Of a stretch of DNA of 64,000 nt, positions 51,460-60,536 are shown in pieces. Origin of the DNA: Allolobophora icterica (lineage: Eukaryota > Annelida > Clitellata > Crassiclitellata > Lumbricidae). The notes beneath the pieces were generated by a model. The model ran no database searches. It was not told the DNA's origin and saw only the letters and a program-made list of their open reading frames with translations. The first letter of the stretch is position 1, and every line of letters begins with the position of its first letter. Made by a program: the position numbers and the translations under genes. The stretch is taken from positions 52,764,949-52,828,948 of the forward strand of contig OY744613.1 of assembly GCA_963556255.1 (NCBI GenBank). The letters run 5' to 3'.

Positions 51460-51880
51460 GGTAATCCTGGGTTTTAACGTCCGAAATGATTTACACTGCA
51501 TGAGCGATGAAAACGTTTCACAGTTAAACTCAAACAAGAAGTTGGAAGATTGATGAAAATATCAATGAAACTAGAAGCCGGATGATCGATTAAAATATTA
51601 CATAATAAAGGTCAAACTAGAAGTTGGAATTGCGATGAAAATCTCTCGTTTTAGTGCCGATATTATTCCCGTGTATGACCGATGAAAACATTCTATAGTA
51701 AAACTCGAACTAGAAGTTGGAAGATTGATGAAAATATTCACGAAACTAGAAGCTGGATAATCGATTAAAATATAACTGAAACTAGAAGTTGGATGATCGA
51801 TGATTATTTTTTGTATTATTGTATATTGTATTAGAACGTTTCAATGAAAATAATTTCGGACGCTAAAACCCAGGATTACC
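51460..51880. mobile_element. GGTAATCCTGGG-type MITE, copy 3
   Basis: Ends GGTAATCCTGGGTTTTAACG and CGCTAAAACCCAGGATTACC; AAAAGAAG is duplicated exactly at 51452-51459 and 51881-51888. It holds about twelve core units (CATGAGCGATGAAAACGTTT, AACTAGAAGTTGGAATTGCG) and the GCCGATATTATTCCCGTG segment of copies 1 and 2. It sits at the tail of the LINE that follows. Confidence 0.92.
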
Positions 51881-51888
51881 AAAAGAAG

Positions 51889-52310
51889 ATTATTATACAA
51901 TACAATACAACTAAACAAGTCTTGCACACGAGCGTGTTGCACTGCATTCCTAGTCATAATGCAAATGGAATAGATGAGTTTTTAATTTTGATCTAAATTT
52001 AGCAAAAGCTGTGCATTGACGGACTGAAGTTGGACGACTGTTCCATTCTATGGGTCCTGAGACCGAGAAGGCACGACCAAACTTCTGGTTGGTGCAAAGT
52101 ATGGTCAAATCCCCTTGTGTGGCCGATGAGAGTCCTATAGAATTGGAAGCAGAACATGGGGTATTCATGAATGTCATGCATGCAGGGGCAGTGCAAGAGT
52201 GGATATCGTACATAAGGAGGGAGATTTTGAAGGCAATATGGGCATGGATGGGAAGCCAGTGTAGTTGTTGCATGGTTGGCATGATGTGATCTCTGGGACC
52301 AAGGCTGAGG
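51889..52310 (-). mobile_element. LINE fragment (minus strand): reverse-transcriptase C terminus with intact last 110 codons
   Basis: Read from 52282 to 51950: LHWLPIHAHIAFKISLLMYD, then GLSSATQGDLTILCTNQKFG, RAFSVSGPIEWNSRPTSVRQ and FRSKLKTHLFHLHYD. These are the LHWLPV..RI.FKI, LRS...GDL, R.FS..GP..WN.LP..VR and F...LKTHLF segments that end many CR1/L2-type proteins. The A+T tail (ATTGTATTGTATAATAATC) lies at 51890-51905 in that orientation. It is inserted in the ZNF7 leader. Confidence 0.85.
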
Positions 52311-52947
52311 CTATAGTTTAGGAATTATTTCATTTTATTTAAAATTTTGAATGCGTTTTTCATATTCATTTATGAGCATTGCTTTTATTGCAGATATCTC
52401 ACACTTTCTAGCCAGATGACTTGAGAGAACATTCACAAATACAAGATGAATTGCCAAACTTGTGTTTTTAGAAATTAAACTTCTCTAAACACAAGATTTT
52501 TTTACTGCGGAAAAACAGATGGTAGGCAGTTCTTAATGAGATACATAATTTAGTTAGTTCTGCTGTACCAGTTGATATAAACACAAATTCTGGACAACAT
52601 TTAGATGTTTACAAATTTGATGTTTTCATTTACAGAAATGACAGATGTCTGAAATAGTTCAAAGGATCACACCAGAGTATTTGAAGAAAGATGCACATTG
52701 AGAAAGTTGATTCAATCAGTGAAGGAAGTGTTGCTTGACAATGTACATAAAGGAAACAATCCCAAAAGCTTTTCCATTACAGAAGATGAAGAACTGGGTA
52801 GGAAATTGTCAGTAAATGTGATACTTCACTTAAATATAGTTAGAATTCATATGAACCCAGAGCCCCAACACTTGTGCACTGTCACGTTTAAGTTGTCTGT
52901 CATCGTGAGTCTTTGGATTTATTCACCACAAAGTCAACCTCGATAAA
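52311..52947 (+). other. ZNF7 leader, second part
   Basis: GCATTGCTTTTATTGCAG at 52377-52394 is a likely acceptor (also in the orphan unit at 35175). GATATAAACACAAATTCTGG and TTTTCCATTACAGAAGATGA are conserved leader pieces, the latter preceding every gene's start by 150-250 bp. Translation begins at ATG 52948 where the ancestral ATGAATGAAAAGCA is preserved. Confidence 0.5.
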
Positions 52948-53901
52948 ATGAATGAAAAGCAAAATTTGTGTCAGTCAGAACGGAAAGAGGAAAACAACAG
53001 ACACAAAACAAGAGATCATGTGGAAAGAGTCTCTGACGAGAGACCATTCAAATGCGAATTGTGTGGAAAAACGTTTACAAAAAGCTATAACCTAAACTGC
53101 CACACACGAATCCACACTGGAGAAAAACCACACAAATGCAAGTTATGTGACAAAACATTTAGAAATTCTTCTGATCTACATAAGCATGCACGAACACACA
53201 CAGGAGAGAAGCCATATGAATGCAAAAACTGTGGCAAAGCATTTACACGTTCTGGAACCTTAAGTGAACACATGATGACCCATACTGGGCAGAAACGACA
53301 CAAGTGCAAGTTATGTGACAGAAGTTTTGCACATATTCGTTCGTTGAAAGAACATGTTAGAAATCACAGTGGAGAGAAACCATACAAATGTGAGTTATGT
53401 GGGAAACTGTTTGCAATCAGAAATCAATTGAACTGTCATGCAAGAACCCACATTGGAGATAAACCATTCAAGTGTCAGATATGTCAGAAATCGTTTCCGT
53501 GGAGTAGCCAATTGAAAGTCCACGAGAGGAAGCACACGGGAGAGAAACCCTATACGTGTGAATTATGCAATAAGGCTTTCGCTAAAAAGAGCAGCTTAGT
53601 TAGGCATTCAAGGACACATTCAGGAGAACAAACACACAGATGTGATATATGCAATAAAGTATTTGGAAGGGCTGATAATCTGCTAAGTCATGCTAGAATC
53701 CACACAAAAGAAAAGCAAAGTCTGGATCTATTGGGAAATGAGAGATCATCTATTTCTTATGTTGAAACTTTCCAGGCGAAATTATACGGATGTGGGATTT
53801 GCGATGAAATGTTTAAAGTTCAACAGGAATTTATAGAGCATTGTTACTGCCTTTGTTATTGTCCAGTGGAACCTGACTTTCAAGTGTTTTTTGAAGATTA
53901 G
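52948..53901 (+). CDS. ZNF7: eight-finger C2H2 zinc-finger protein with family C-terminal module
   Basis: The ancestral N terminus is intact (MNEKQNLCQSERKEENNRHK). Eight canonical fingers at residues about 32-250 are followed by TKEKQSLDLLGNERSSISYV and the module FQAKLYGCGICDEMFKVQQE, EFIEHCYCLCYCPVEPDFQV. The finger 8 helix (GRADNLLSHARIH) is the intact form of the decayed finger seen as VDSLLSHART before the module in ZNF1, ZNF3 and ZNF4, so the ZNF7 arrangement is probably ancestral. Recognition helices are varied (KSYNLNC, NSSDLHK, RSGTLSE, HIRSLKE, IRNQLNC, WSSQLKV, KKSSLVR, RADNLLS), unlike ZNF6. The gene appears fully intact. DNA-binding regulator; target unknown. Confidence 0.94.
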   Translation: MNEKQNLCQSERKEENNRHKTRDHVERVSDERPFKCELCGKTFTKSYNLNCHTRIHTGEKPHKCKLCDKTFRNSSDLHKHARTHTGEKPYECKNCGKAFTRSGTLSEHMMTHTGQKRHKCKLCDRSFAHIRSLKEHVRNHSGEKPYKCELCGKLFAIRNQLNCHARTHIGDKPFKCQICQKSFPWSSQLKVHERKHTGEKPYTCELCNKAFAKKSSLVRHSRTHSGEQTHRCDICNKVFGRADNLLSHARIHTKEKQSLDLLGNERSSISYVETFQAKLYGCGICDEMFKVQQEFIEHCYCLCYCPVEPDFQVFFED

Positions 53902-54359
53902 TAAATGAATTATATTAATTGTCAGAATAAGAATAAATAAAATTGTCTGTAAATAGAATTTATAGACCTATTTATATATTATTAGAGTTTGAATTCTGTT
54001 TTATTCAACTCACGAACAAGGATCACAAAATACAGAGAAAAGTAAATTAAAAACATTAAATTATGAACAGTAGTTGAGTTGTGAACTGTTAGACATTCAC
54101 TGAAGAATTCTTGTCATTGGTTGATACTTAGCGCTGGATTGGAAATACATTGGGGGATTTTTTGAATCCATCTTGTGATATACTGAAGAGTGTACCGTAG
54201 CTGCATATCTTATTTTATTGTGGATTTATGGTATATAGATTTGTCGATTGATTATTATTTGATATAAATTGCTTATAAAATAATAACAGAACGGATTTAT
54301 TGTAGATTTCTGTTTTAATTCTGACAGTTTGCTTCTGCTGATGCTAATGTTTATTACCC
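53902..54359 (+). other. ZNF7 3' flank
   Basis: ATAAGAATAAATAAAATTG contains likely polyadenylation signals (AATAAA at 53933 and following). No further gene. Confidence 0.4.
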
Positions 54360-54482
54360 CATGAACATTTCTTTGCAACCATATGGACTAAGAATAAGCA
54401 GGACAGTGGACTTGACAAATGACAAGGACAATGGTAATCAGTTGTTCGTAACCATCGCCGCCAAATGACTCGGGTCAGGAAC

Positions 54483-54572
<90 letters not shown>
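54360..54572. repeat. Probable LINE 3' tail ending in (GAT)n
   Basis: GACAAATGACAAGGACAATG, CGCCGCCAAATGACTCGGGT and a pure GAT tract of about 29 units at 54484-54572. LINE 3' ends with trinucleotide tails are seen elsewhere (27950-28020). The GAT tract creates a poly-His reading frame on the minus strand that is not a gene. Confidence 0.5.
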
Positions 54573-54573
<1 letters not shown>

Positions 54574-55260
54574 TATTGCTCATAGTTAGGTCCGATGTGT
54601 ACAAGCTGACAGAGTATGAACCAAAGATTTTATGTTCAGGTTCTGTCAACTTTAGGCCCTTCTGTGGCATCTCGGTGATCCTGCCATATGATACACAAAG
54701 CATTCTATGCTCTTGGGCCAGATCCAGTTAATGCCCTTGCTCTCGACTCTCAAGCTTTCCCCGTCCATACGTTACTGTAGTTTGTTGATTATGCGTTTGT
54801 GACCAATTTGGAACCGGTGAAGTCAACACACTATCTATCTTCAATCAGCTGATATCAAAAGCTTATTTTCTATTTAAACATTTTATTGCAGATTAGTTGC
54901 TTCGAACCCTTTTATTATATTATGCTAATTGATTATCCTTATAGGTAGTTATTCACTTAGATAGACCTTTGGTTAATAGTACTAGCAGCAACGTAATCAA
55001 AATGACAGGATTAAAACAGCAATTTAGCTGAGTCATTACAGATCTACTGTTCACTGTATACTGAATATTGTGTTTCCATTAATGCAACATTCAGCAGCAT
55101 AGAATCCTGCAAATAACTACAAAGGAAACAAAAGCAGTGACTGAAAAAAATCTTGCTATACAGCATAATGCAACTGGTAGTTTTCAGGCAGACTCTTTGC
55201 TTTTAAACTTAAAATTATATTTACAAAGTTTTGGAATTCACACTGATAGTCTTAAAACAG
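54573..55260. other. Spacer between the converging ZNF7 and ZNF8
   Basis: No gene or repeat recognised. ZNF7 ends on one side and the decayed 3' part of ZNF8 on the other, so the two genes converge here. Confidence 0.35.
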
Positions 55261-55880
55261 CATAGCAAAGTCAATTTCGACTGGAGAATAACACCACTGG
55301 AAACTCCTTTTGTCTTTGGAACATTTCATTACATATTACACATCCATTTTGAAAGGCTCCGTAACAGCAACAATTGATGTCCGATTCCCAAATACATCCA
55401 GATTTTGCGTTTCTTCTCTATGAGTTCCCACATCACAATCTACTTCAATTCTTTTCACACAATTTGCCTTTATATGCTTTTTCTATATTGTTGGTTTTTA
55501 CACGTTTGTGTAACGTGGAAACTCCTTGTGACATGATTCACACTTATATAGCTTGTTTCTAGTGTGGGTTCTACATGACGACACAAGTAACTACTGCATG
55601 TAAATGACTTGTTACATATTTAACATTTAAATGACTTGTTACATACTTAACATTTGCACCAGTGTTCGTTTTTTTGTTGTCATTTAGCTCACTAATTATT
55701 TGCTGAATATGCTTTTACACATAGTTCACACGTCTGTGGTCTTCTCCAGCGTGAATCCTTCTCCAGTGTGAAAACGATTTGTGACATACTTGACATATGA
55801 CTTATGGCTTCTCTCCAGTGTGTATTCTTTTGTGACCATTTAAAAACCTAAATGTAAATCCCTTTTTCACATTTGCATTT
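55261..55880 (-). pseudogene. Decayed 3' part of ZNF8 (fingers and C-terminal module)
   Basis: Read on the minus strand, degenerate linkers and finger pieces follow the ZNF8 stop (CACACTGGAGAGAAGCCATA, GTGTGAACTATGTGTAAAAG, TATAAGTGTGAATCATGTCA). Then LDVFGNRTSIVAVTEPFK, GCVICNEMF and CCAGTGGTGTTATTCTCCAG, CGAAATTGACTTTGCTATGC, the remains of the C-terminal module, end near 55261. Several stops and frameshifts separate them. The intact gene once ran to here. Confidence 0.8.
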
Positions 55881-57500
55881 TTATAGTGTTTCTGCAGTGT
55901 GCTTTTGTATGTGGAAGCTTAGTTTGTTAATTGTTGCAGACATCTTCTCACATACCTCAGACTTGTAAGGTTTTTCACCGTTGTGATCACTAATGTGAAG
56001 TTCCAATGATCTAAAATGTTTAAAGCCTTTGTCACAAACTTTACACTTGTGTCGCATTTCCCCAGTGTGGCTTATCATGTGCTGTTTCAAATCTCCTGAT
56101 TGTGCAAATGCTTTTTGACACAATTGGCATTTATGTGGCTTTTCTCCTGTGTGCCTTCGTTTATGTGTCAGTAAATCAGAGGATCTTGTAAATGCTCTTT
56201 CACATAATTCACATTTGTATGGTTTCTCTCCAGTGTGGGTTCTTGTGTGATACGTTAGTCTAGCATTTTGTGCAAATGCTTTATCGCAAAACACACACTT
56301 GTATGGTCTTTCTCCAGTGTGGCTTCTTTTGTGGTCATTTAGATGAGGTTTTTGTGAATATGCTTTCCCACACAATTCGCATTGGTATGGTTTTTCTCCA
56401 GTGTGGACTCTTATGTGGCACCTTAGTTTAGAACGTACTGCAAATGTCTTTCCACATAAATCGCAACCAAATGGTTTCACAACTGCCTGTTTGCCAATAT
56501 GGTGTTTCCACTTGTCTCCTTCACAATCCTCTGTTCGTCCTGACTGACACAATCCTTGGTCGTTATTGGTGATCGACAGTTTGGTTTTGTAGTGAATTAG
56601 CAAGCTGTTTTCTTTGTGTACTGACATCTTGTGTGGTCTTTCTCCAGTGTGGATGCTGTTATGGTTTTTCAGAGTACTACTACATGAAAATGATTTGTGA
56701 CATACTTGACATTTGTATGGCTTCTCTCCAGTGTGTGTTCTTTCATGAGTTTTTAAAATACTTCTAGATGCAAATGCTTTTGCACATATTTCGCAATTGT
56801 ACAGTTTTTCAGCAGTGTGGATTCGTGTGTGGATGTTTAGTTTGGCAGTTGTGGGAAACATCTCTCCACATACATCACACTTGTAAGGTCTTTCACCATT
56901 GTGATCACTAATGTGAAGTTTCAGTGATCTAATATGTTTATAGCTTTTGTCACAAACTTTACATTTGTGTCTGTTTCCTCCTATATGGCTTTTCATGTGC
57001 TGCTTCAAATTTCCAGATTGTGCAAATGCTTCTTCACACAAATGGCATTTGTATGGCTTTTCTCGTGTATGCCTTTGTTTATGTGTCCTTAGTTCAGAAG
57101 AAGTTATAAACGTTCTATCACATAATTCGAATTTGTGCGGTTTATCTCCAGTGTGGGTTCGTGTGTGATATGTTAGTCGATCACTTCTTGCAAATGCTTT
57201 ATCACACAACAGACACTGGTATGGTCTTTGTCCAGTGTGGCTTCTTATGTGTTCATTTAGATTACTTCTTATTGAATATGCTTTCCCACACAATTCACAT
57301 TGGTAGGGTTTTTCTCCAGTGTGAGTTCTCATGTGGCAGCTTAGTTTAAAACGTACTCCAAATGCCTTTCCGCATAAATCACAACTGAATGGTTTCTCAG
57401 CTGCCTGTTTGCCAATATGGCTTCTCAACTTGTCTCTTTCACAATCCTCTGTTGGTCCTGACTGAACCAATCCTTGGTCTTCATTCATGATGGGCAGCAT
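55881..57500 (-). CDS. ZNF8: internally duplicated C2H2 protein, 15 good fingers, no C-terminal module
   Basis: Translation can start at ATG 57500 (MLPIMNEDQGLVQSG) or 57488 (MNEDQG, matching the family start). The 539 residues consist of two halves: an N-terminal leader and nine fingers, then SVHKENSLLIHYKTKLSITN and NDQGLCQSGRTEDCEGDKWK, which is a second copy of the leader, then six intact fingers and a broken seventh (YKSEVCEKMSATINKLSFH). The halves correspond finger by finger (HIRSLKLHISDHNGERPYKC and [19 protein letters not shown]), so the gene arose by tandem duplication and fusion, with former 5' untranslated sequence now coding. Finger 4 has Cys to Phe (HKFELCDR). The frame ends at 55881 before the C-terminal module, whose relic lies downstream. 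It is transcribed away from ZNF9. Confidence 0.92.
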   Translation of the reverse strand: MLPIMNEDQGLVQSGPTEDCERDKLRSHIGKQAAEKPFSCDLCGKAFGVRFKLSCHMRTHTGEKPYQCELCGKAYSIRSNLNEHIRSHTGQRPYQCLLCDKAFARSDRLTYHTRTHTGDKPHKFELCDRTFITSSELRTHKQRHTREKPYKCHLCEEAFAQSGNLKQHMKSHIGGNRHKCKVCDKSYKHIRSLKLHISDHNGERPYKCDVCGEMFPTTAKLNIHTRIHTAEKLYNCEICAKAFASRSILKTHERTHTGEKPYKCQVCHKSFSCSSTLKNHNSIHTGERPHKMSVHKENSLLIHYKTKLSITNNDQGLCQSGRTEDCEGDKWKHHIGKQAVVKPFGCDLCGKTFAVRSKLRCHIRVHTGEKPYQCELCGKAYSQKPHLNDHKRSHTGERPYKCVFCDKAFAQNARLTYHTRTHTGEKPYKCELCERAFTRSSDLLTHKRRHTGEKPHKCQLCQKAFAQSGDLKQHMISHTGEMRHKCKVCDKGFKHFRSLELHISDHNGEKPYKSEVCEKMSATINKLSFHIQKHTAETL

Positions 57501-58965
57501 TGACTTTATAACAGTAGTATGTTGCTATCACGTTGTCTTGTGTGACGTCTTACATGCTACAATGAACAATATTCCTTTATCCATGATATTTCCTGTAAAT
57601 TCTCAGACTCTGATGCTTCACATTACTTTCAGAAATGAAATATGAATTCCATTTCTTACAATGAAAGCTATTGCTGTTCAAACAAAATGACAAATTCTGT
57701 AGTAATCATTAAGCTAGTTTCTAGGCTCAATATAAAATAATGCATATATGTAAATTCATAAGACATTATTCACATAATATTCTCCCATTCTTCAAACAAC
57801 AATCATCATTTGTATTAAAGCATTATTTTTACAGTGTCTGATAACCAAATTAAATATAATATTTATCTTATTCAGACTGGTAAAATTTATAGCAGTATGT
57901 ACGTAACTGTAGACAAATCTGATATCAAAGTCAAAAGCCCATTTCACTGAGGAACAAGCATAACAGCACGAATTGACAGACTTGTGCAACTCTTCCCACG
58001 TGTAAAAGAAATCAATTTATCTTTGTTCTAATTCAGAAAATTTACTCAAAGTTTTAAACATTATTACAAACAAAATTATATAATTTTTTGCATACAATAT
58101 TAATTTATCACCATTCCAACTACACATGGGCGGCGATCTAGGGGGGACATGTCCCACCCAACTCTTAAAGGTGGGGGGACACTCCATACATTTGTCCCCC
58201 CACATTTTGAAGAAACACCAAAAAAGGCGGAGAAATGTAATTGCGCGTGAGGGTTTTCGCAGCGTTTCTGACCAGACGAGGTAAAAATGAAATTTTTGAG
58301 CAGAAGTGTCCCCCAAAAAATTATGAGAAAGAAGAAGGAATTTGTAAAAAAGTTGAAAAGAATTCCAAGTTTTTATACGAAATCATAGAAAGAAAAGGGT
58401 TATGCGGTTATTATTGGAAGACTGGGAAAAGTTGTAGAACGTGGTGAATGACTAAAAAAAGTCACCAACTTTTTTGGGAGATGAAAGCGAAATTTTTCGG
58501 AGATGAAGTGGCAGAAAAAAAATTCTTGGGGGACAAGATTTTCGAAAAACGGTCGTCGACGAGATCGTGGCCGACTTTGCTCCCCCCCCCCCACCTCTCA
58601 GACAAGATCGCCGCCACTGCAACTACACGTCGTGTTTTCTATATACCAAATCCTACAATTTATTCTGATAACACTTCGAAAACTCTTGGTCCAGGGAATC
58701 TACAGGAAATTAAGCAATTATTCCTTGAGATCACAGTCCACTTGATACGATAGCATGAATAATCTTGGAATATCTTCTATTAGTGATATTCCATGTGAGC
58801 AGGCAAGAGAGATGACAAAGATGAGGTGAATTTGCACGTGATTTACTGATGATTAAACTATTTAATTTACATTCACTTGATAAATAATGATAAATGAAGG
58901 AAATGCTAATCATACCATTATGCGAAGAAAAAATTGAAATGTATCATTTTCGTTCACGTGTTCTG
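57501..58965 (-). other. ZNF8 leader/first intron (contains a MITE)
   Basis: Between the ZNF8 start and its promoter block there is no coding sequence. TGTCTGATAACCAAATTAA and long AT-rich stretches only. A hAT-type MITE occupies 58125-58619. Confidence 0.4.
58125..58619. mobile_element. hAT-type MITE with GGGCGGCGATC end (copy 2)
   Basis: Starts CATGGGCGGCGATC and ends GATCGCCGCCACTG; CAACTACA is duplicated exactly at 58117-58124 and 58620-58627. It is a longer relative of 49776-50050 (495 against 275 bp); shared segments include ACTCCATACATTTGTCCCCC and TTTGAAGAAACACCAAAAAA. Poly-C at 58582-58593. Confidence 0.92.
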
Positions 58966-59047
58966 CAAAATGGCGTAAACGTAAAGGAAATACTTAAAAT
59001 AAAAGTTGGAATGCAATAACGAACTTATTGCCCTCTTGCGATTGATT
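58966..59047 (-). promoter_or_regulatory. Conserved ZNF-family promoter block (unit of ZNF8)
   Basis: On the minus strand the order is ATCGCAAGAGGGCAATAAG, TTGCATTCCAACTTTTATTT, AAGTATTTCCTTTACG and CGCCATTTTG (58975-58966). It points towards ZNF8. Its partner block for ZNF9 starts 465 bp away on the other strand. Confidence 0.65.
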
Positions 59048-59511
59048 TATCCTCGCCTCACCGTTTTCCATGGTCGTTTAGTCGATTTATAAATGCGATG
59101 ATCAATTACCACACTAATTACACAGTATAAATAATTACATGTAATTATTTATACTGTGCTAATTATCATGTGAGAATCGCCGCATCGAGTGAAGCTGTAT
59201 CAAAATGTAATGATTGGTGAATCGACGAAACGATGGCTAACTGCATTGCATTACATCTCAAATTCAAAAGAATGATATCTTTGCACTGCACACAATACAC
59301 AAAATTACCTTTTATTCACGAGATAACGCTTCGTGCCGTCAACGAACAACTTTTCCACGTACTCTGACAACATTTTACTCATTAGCGAAGCATAATAAAC
59401 AATAACTTGGTTACATTCCAATAAGCAGATCACAGACCCGCAGTTATATTAAGGCCACGCCCATCTGTAAAGCTGTATAGTAAAAATTAATTTTAGATTT
59501 AGGCAATGTTT
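59048..59511. promoter_or_regulatory. Divergent intergenic region between the ZNF8 and ZNF9 promoter blocks
   Basis: The two promoter blocks face away from each other over this 465-bp interval, which contains a perfect palindrome at 59121-59158. No reading frame. Bidirectional regulation is inferred from the geometry. Confidence 0.4.
59121..59158. repeat. Perfect 38-bp palindrome
   Basis: CACAGTATAAATAATTAC followed by AT and its reverse complement GTAATTATTTATACTGTG with no mismatch and no loop; TAATTA flanks it on both sides (59115-59120 and 59160-59165). It contains TATAAATA in both orientations. Confidence 0.95.
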
Positions 59512-59590
59512 AATCGCAAGAGGACACTAGCGTTCTGTAGTTCAATCCAACTTGTAGGTCATTTGCTTCCTTTAGTAAACGCCATTTTGG
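59512..59590 (+). promoter_or_regulatory. Conserved ZNF-family promoter block (unit of ZNF9)
   Basis: AATCGCAAGAGGACACTAGC, TTCAATCCAACTTGTAGG, TCATTTGCTTCCTTTAG and CGCCATTTTGG (59580-59590), the standard order and spacing. ZNF9 begins 0.95 kb downstream. Confidence 0.65.
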
Positions 59591-60536
59591 AGGACTTGAC
59601 AAAAGAGTTAGATTTTACAATTGATATCTGTAATATCAGATTAAGCTTATTTTTGGTTTACAACGATAGTACCAAACTGTGCTGAATAAGTTTTTTTTTA
59701 AATTCTATGACTGACATAGCAGATTATGTCTAGTTGTTGCTGATTGTGTCTGGTGACACAGAATTGCAATGTTAATGGTGAAATCCGGTTGGGTGCTGGA
59801 TCTAACTTAAAATTGGACTTCTGTTCCGCCTCTCTTTATTCTGTTTAACTTGAGTACTGACAGTTTTATTTTACTTAACTTATTTGGCCTAGCACTTTGT
59901 GTCACATTGTTGTTAAGTATGTTAATAATGTTGCAAACTGCTAAAACAAAGAAAAAACATATGAAAGACTGTGATCCAGCGTTATTAGAATGAATTGTTT
60001 TTTGTTAAGGGATGACAGTTTTTGTTTGCAAAATTTAAGGATAGTCACAAACCGAAATCTTTTCCAGAATGAGTACAGAAATACGGCACAAACACTTTTC
60101 CTGGTTTCTAGATATGGCCATATTATTTATGCATTATTTCAAGCAGTGCCATGAGAACTTTTTACAAAACGACTTTTCGTATTTAAAATAAATGAGTTGT
60201 TATTTGTTTAACAGGAACTGGTTTCATTTACAGACTTAACGCTTTCGTCTCAAAGGAAATATCATGAGCAAAAGAAATTGACACAGATTGTTGAGATAGG
60301 GTTACTAGAAAGGCAACATAACCAAACACTCTCAAGTTTTCATTACAAGAGATAAAGAACTTTACCAAAGAGTGTCTGTGAATGTGGTTGAATATACACT
60401 CCTTAGAACTATAACAAGATTGTATCAATAAAAACCCCAACTCTATAAATCTTAGACTTTCGAACTATAATCTGATATTTGTAATCTATGTACATCACAA
60501 AGGCATCTCATTGCTTCAACACAAAGTCAATCTACC
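59591..60536 (+). other. ZNF9 leader
   Basis: TTTGTTTAACAG at 60204-60215 and ATTTACAG at 60226-60233 are possible acceptors. AGATAAAGAACTTTACCAAA, GTGTCTGTGAATGTGGTTGA and AGGCATCTCATTGCTTCAAC are shared with the orphan unit at 35450-35670. CAACACAAAGTCAATCTACC just precedes the start. Confidence 0.5.

Noticed and set aside
52698..52946. An additional N-terminal coding exon for ZNF7 (frame containing SFSITEDEELGRKLSVNV)
   Set aside because: The same leader segment is conserved in other units but there it is interrupted by stops or frameshifts (ZNF1, ZNF4, ZNF9), so it is more likely non-coding leader.
54344..54703. 119-codon minus-strand frame with a 29-residue His run
   Set aside because: Product of the GAT microsatellite; flanks show no protein features.
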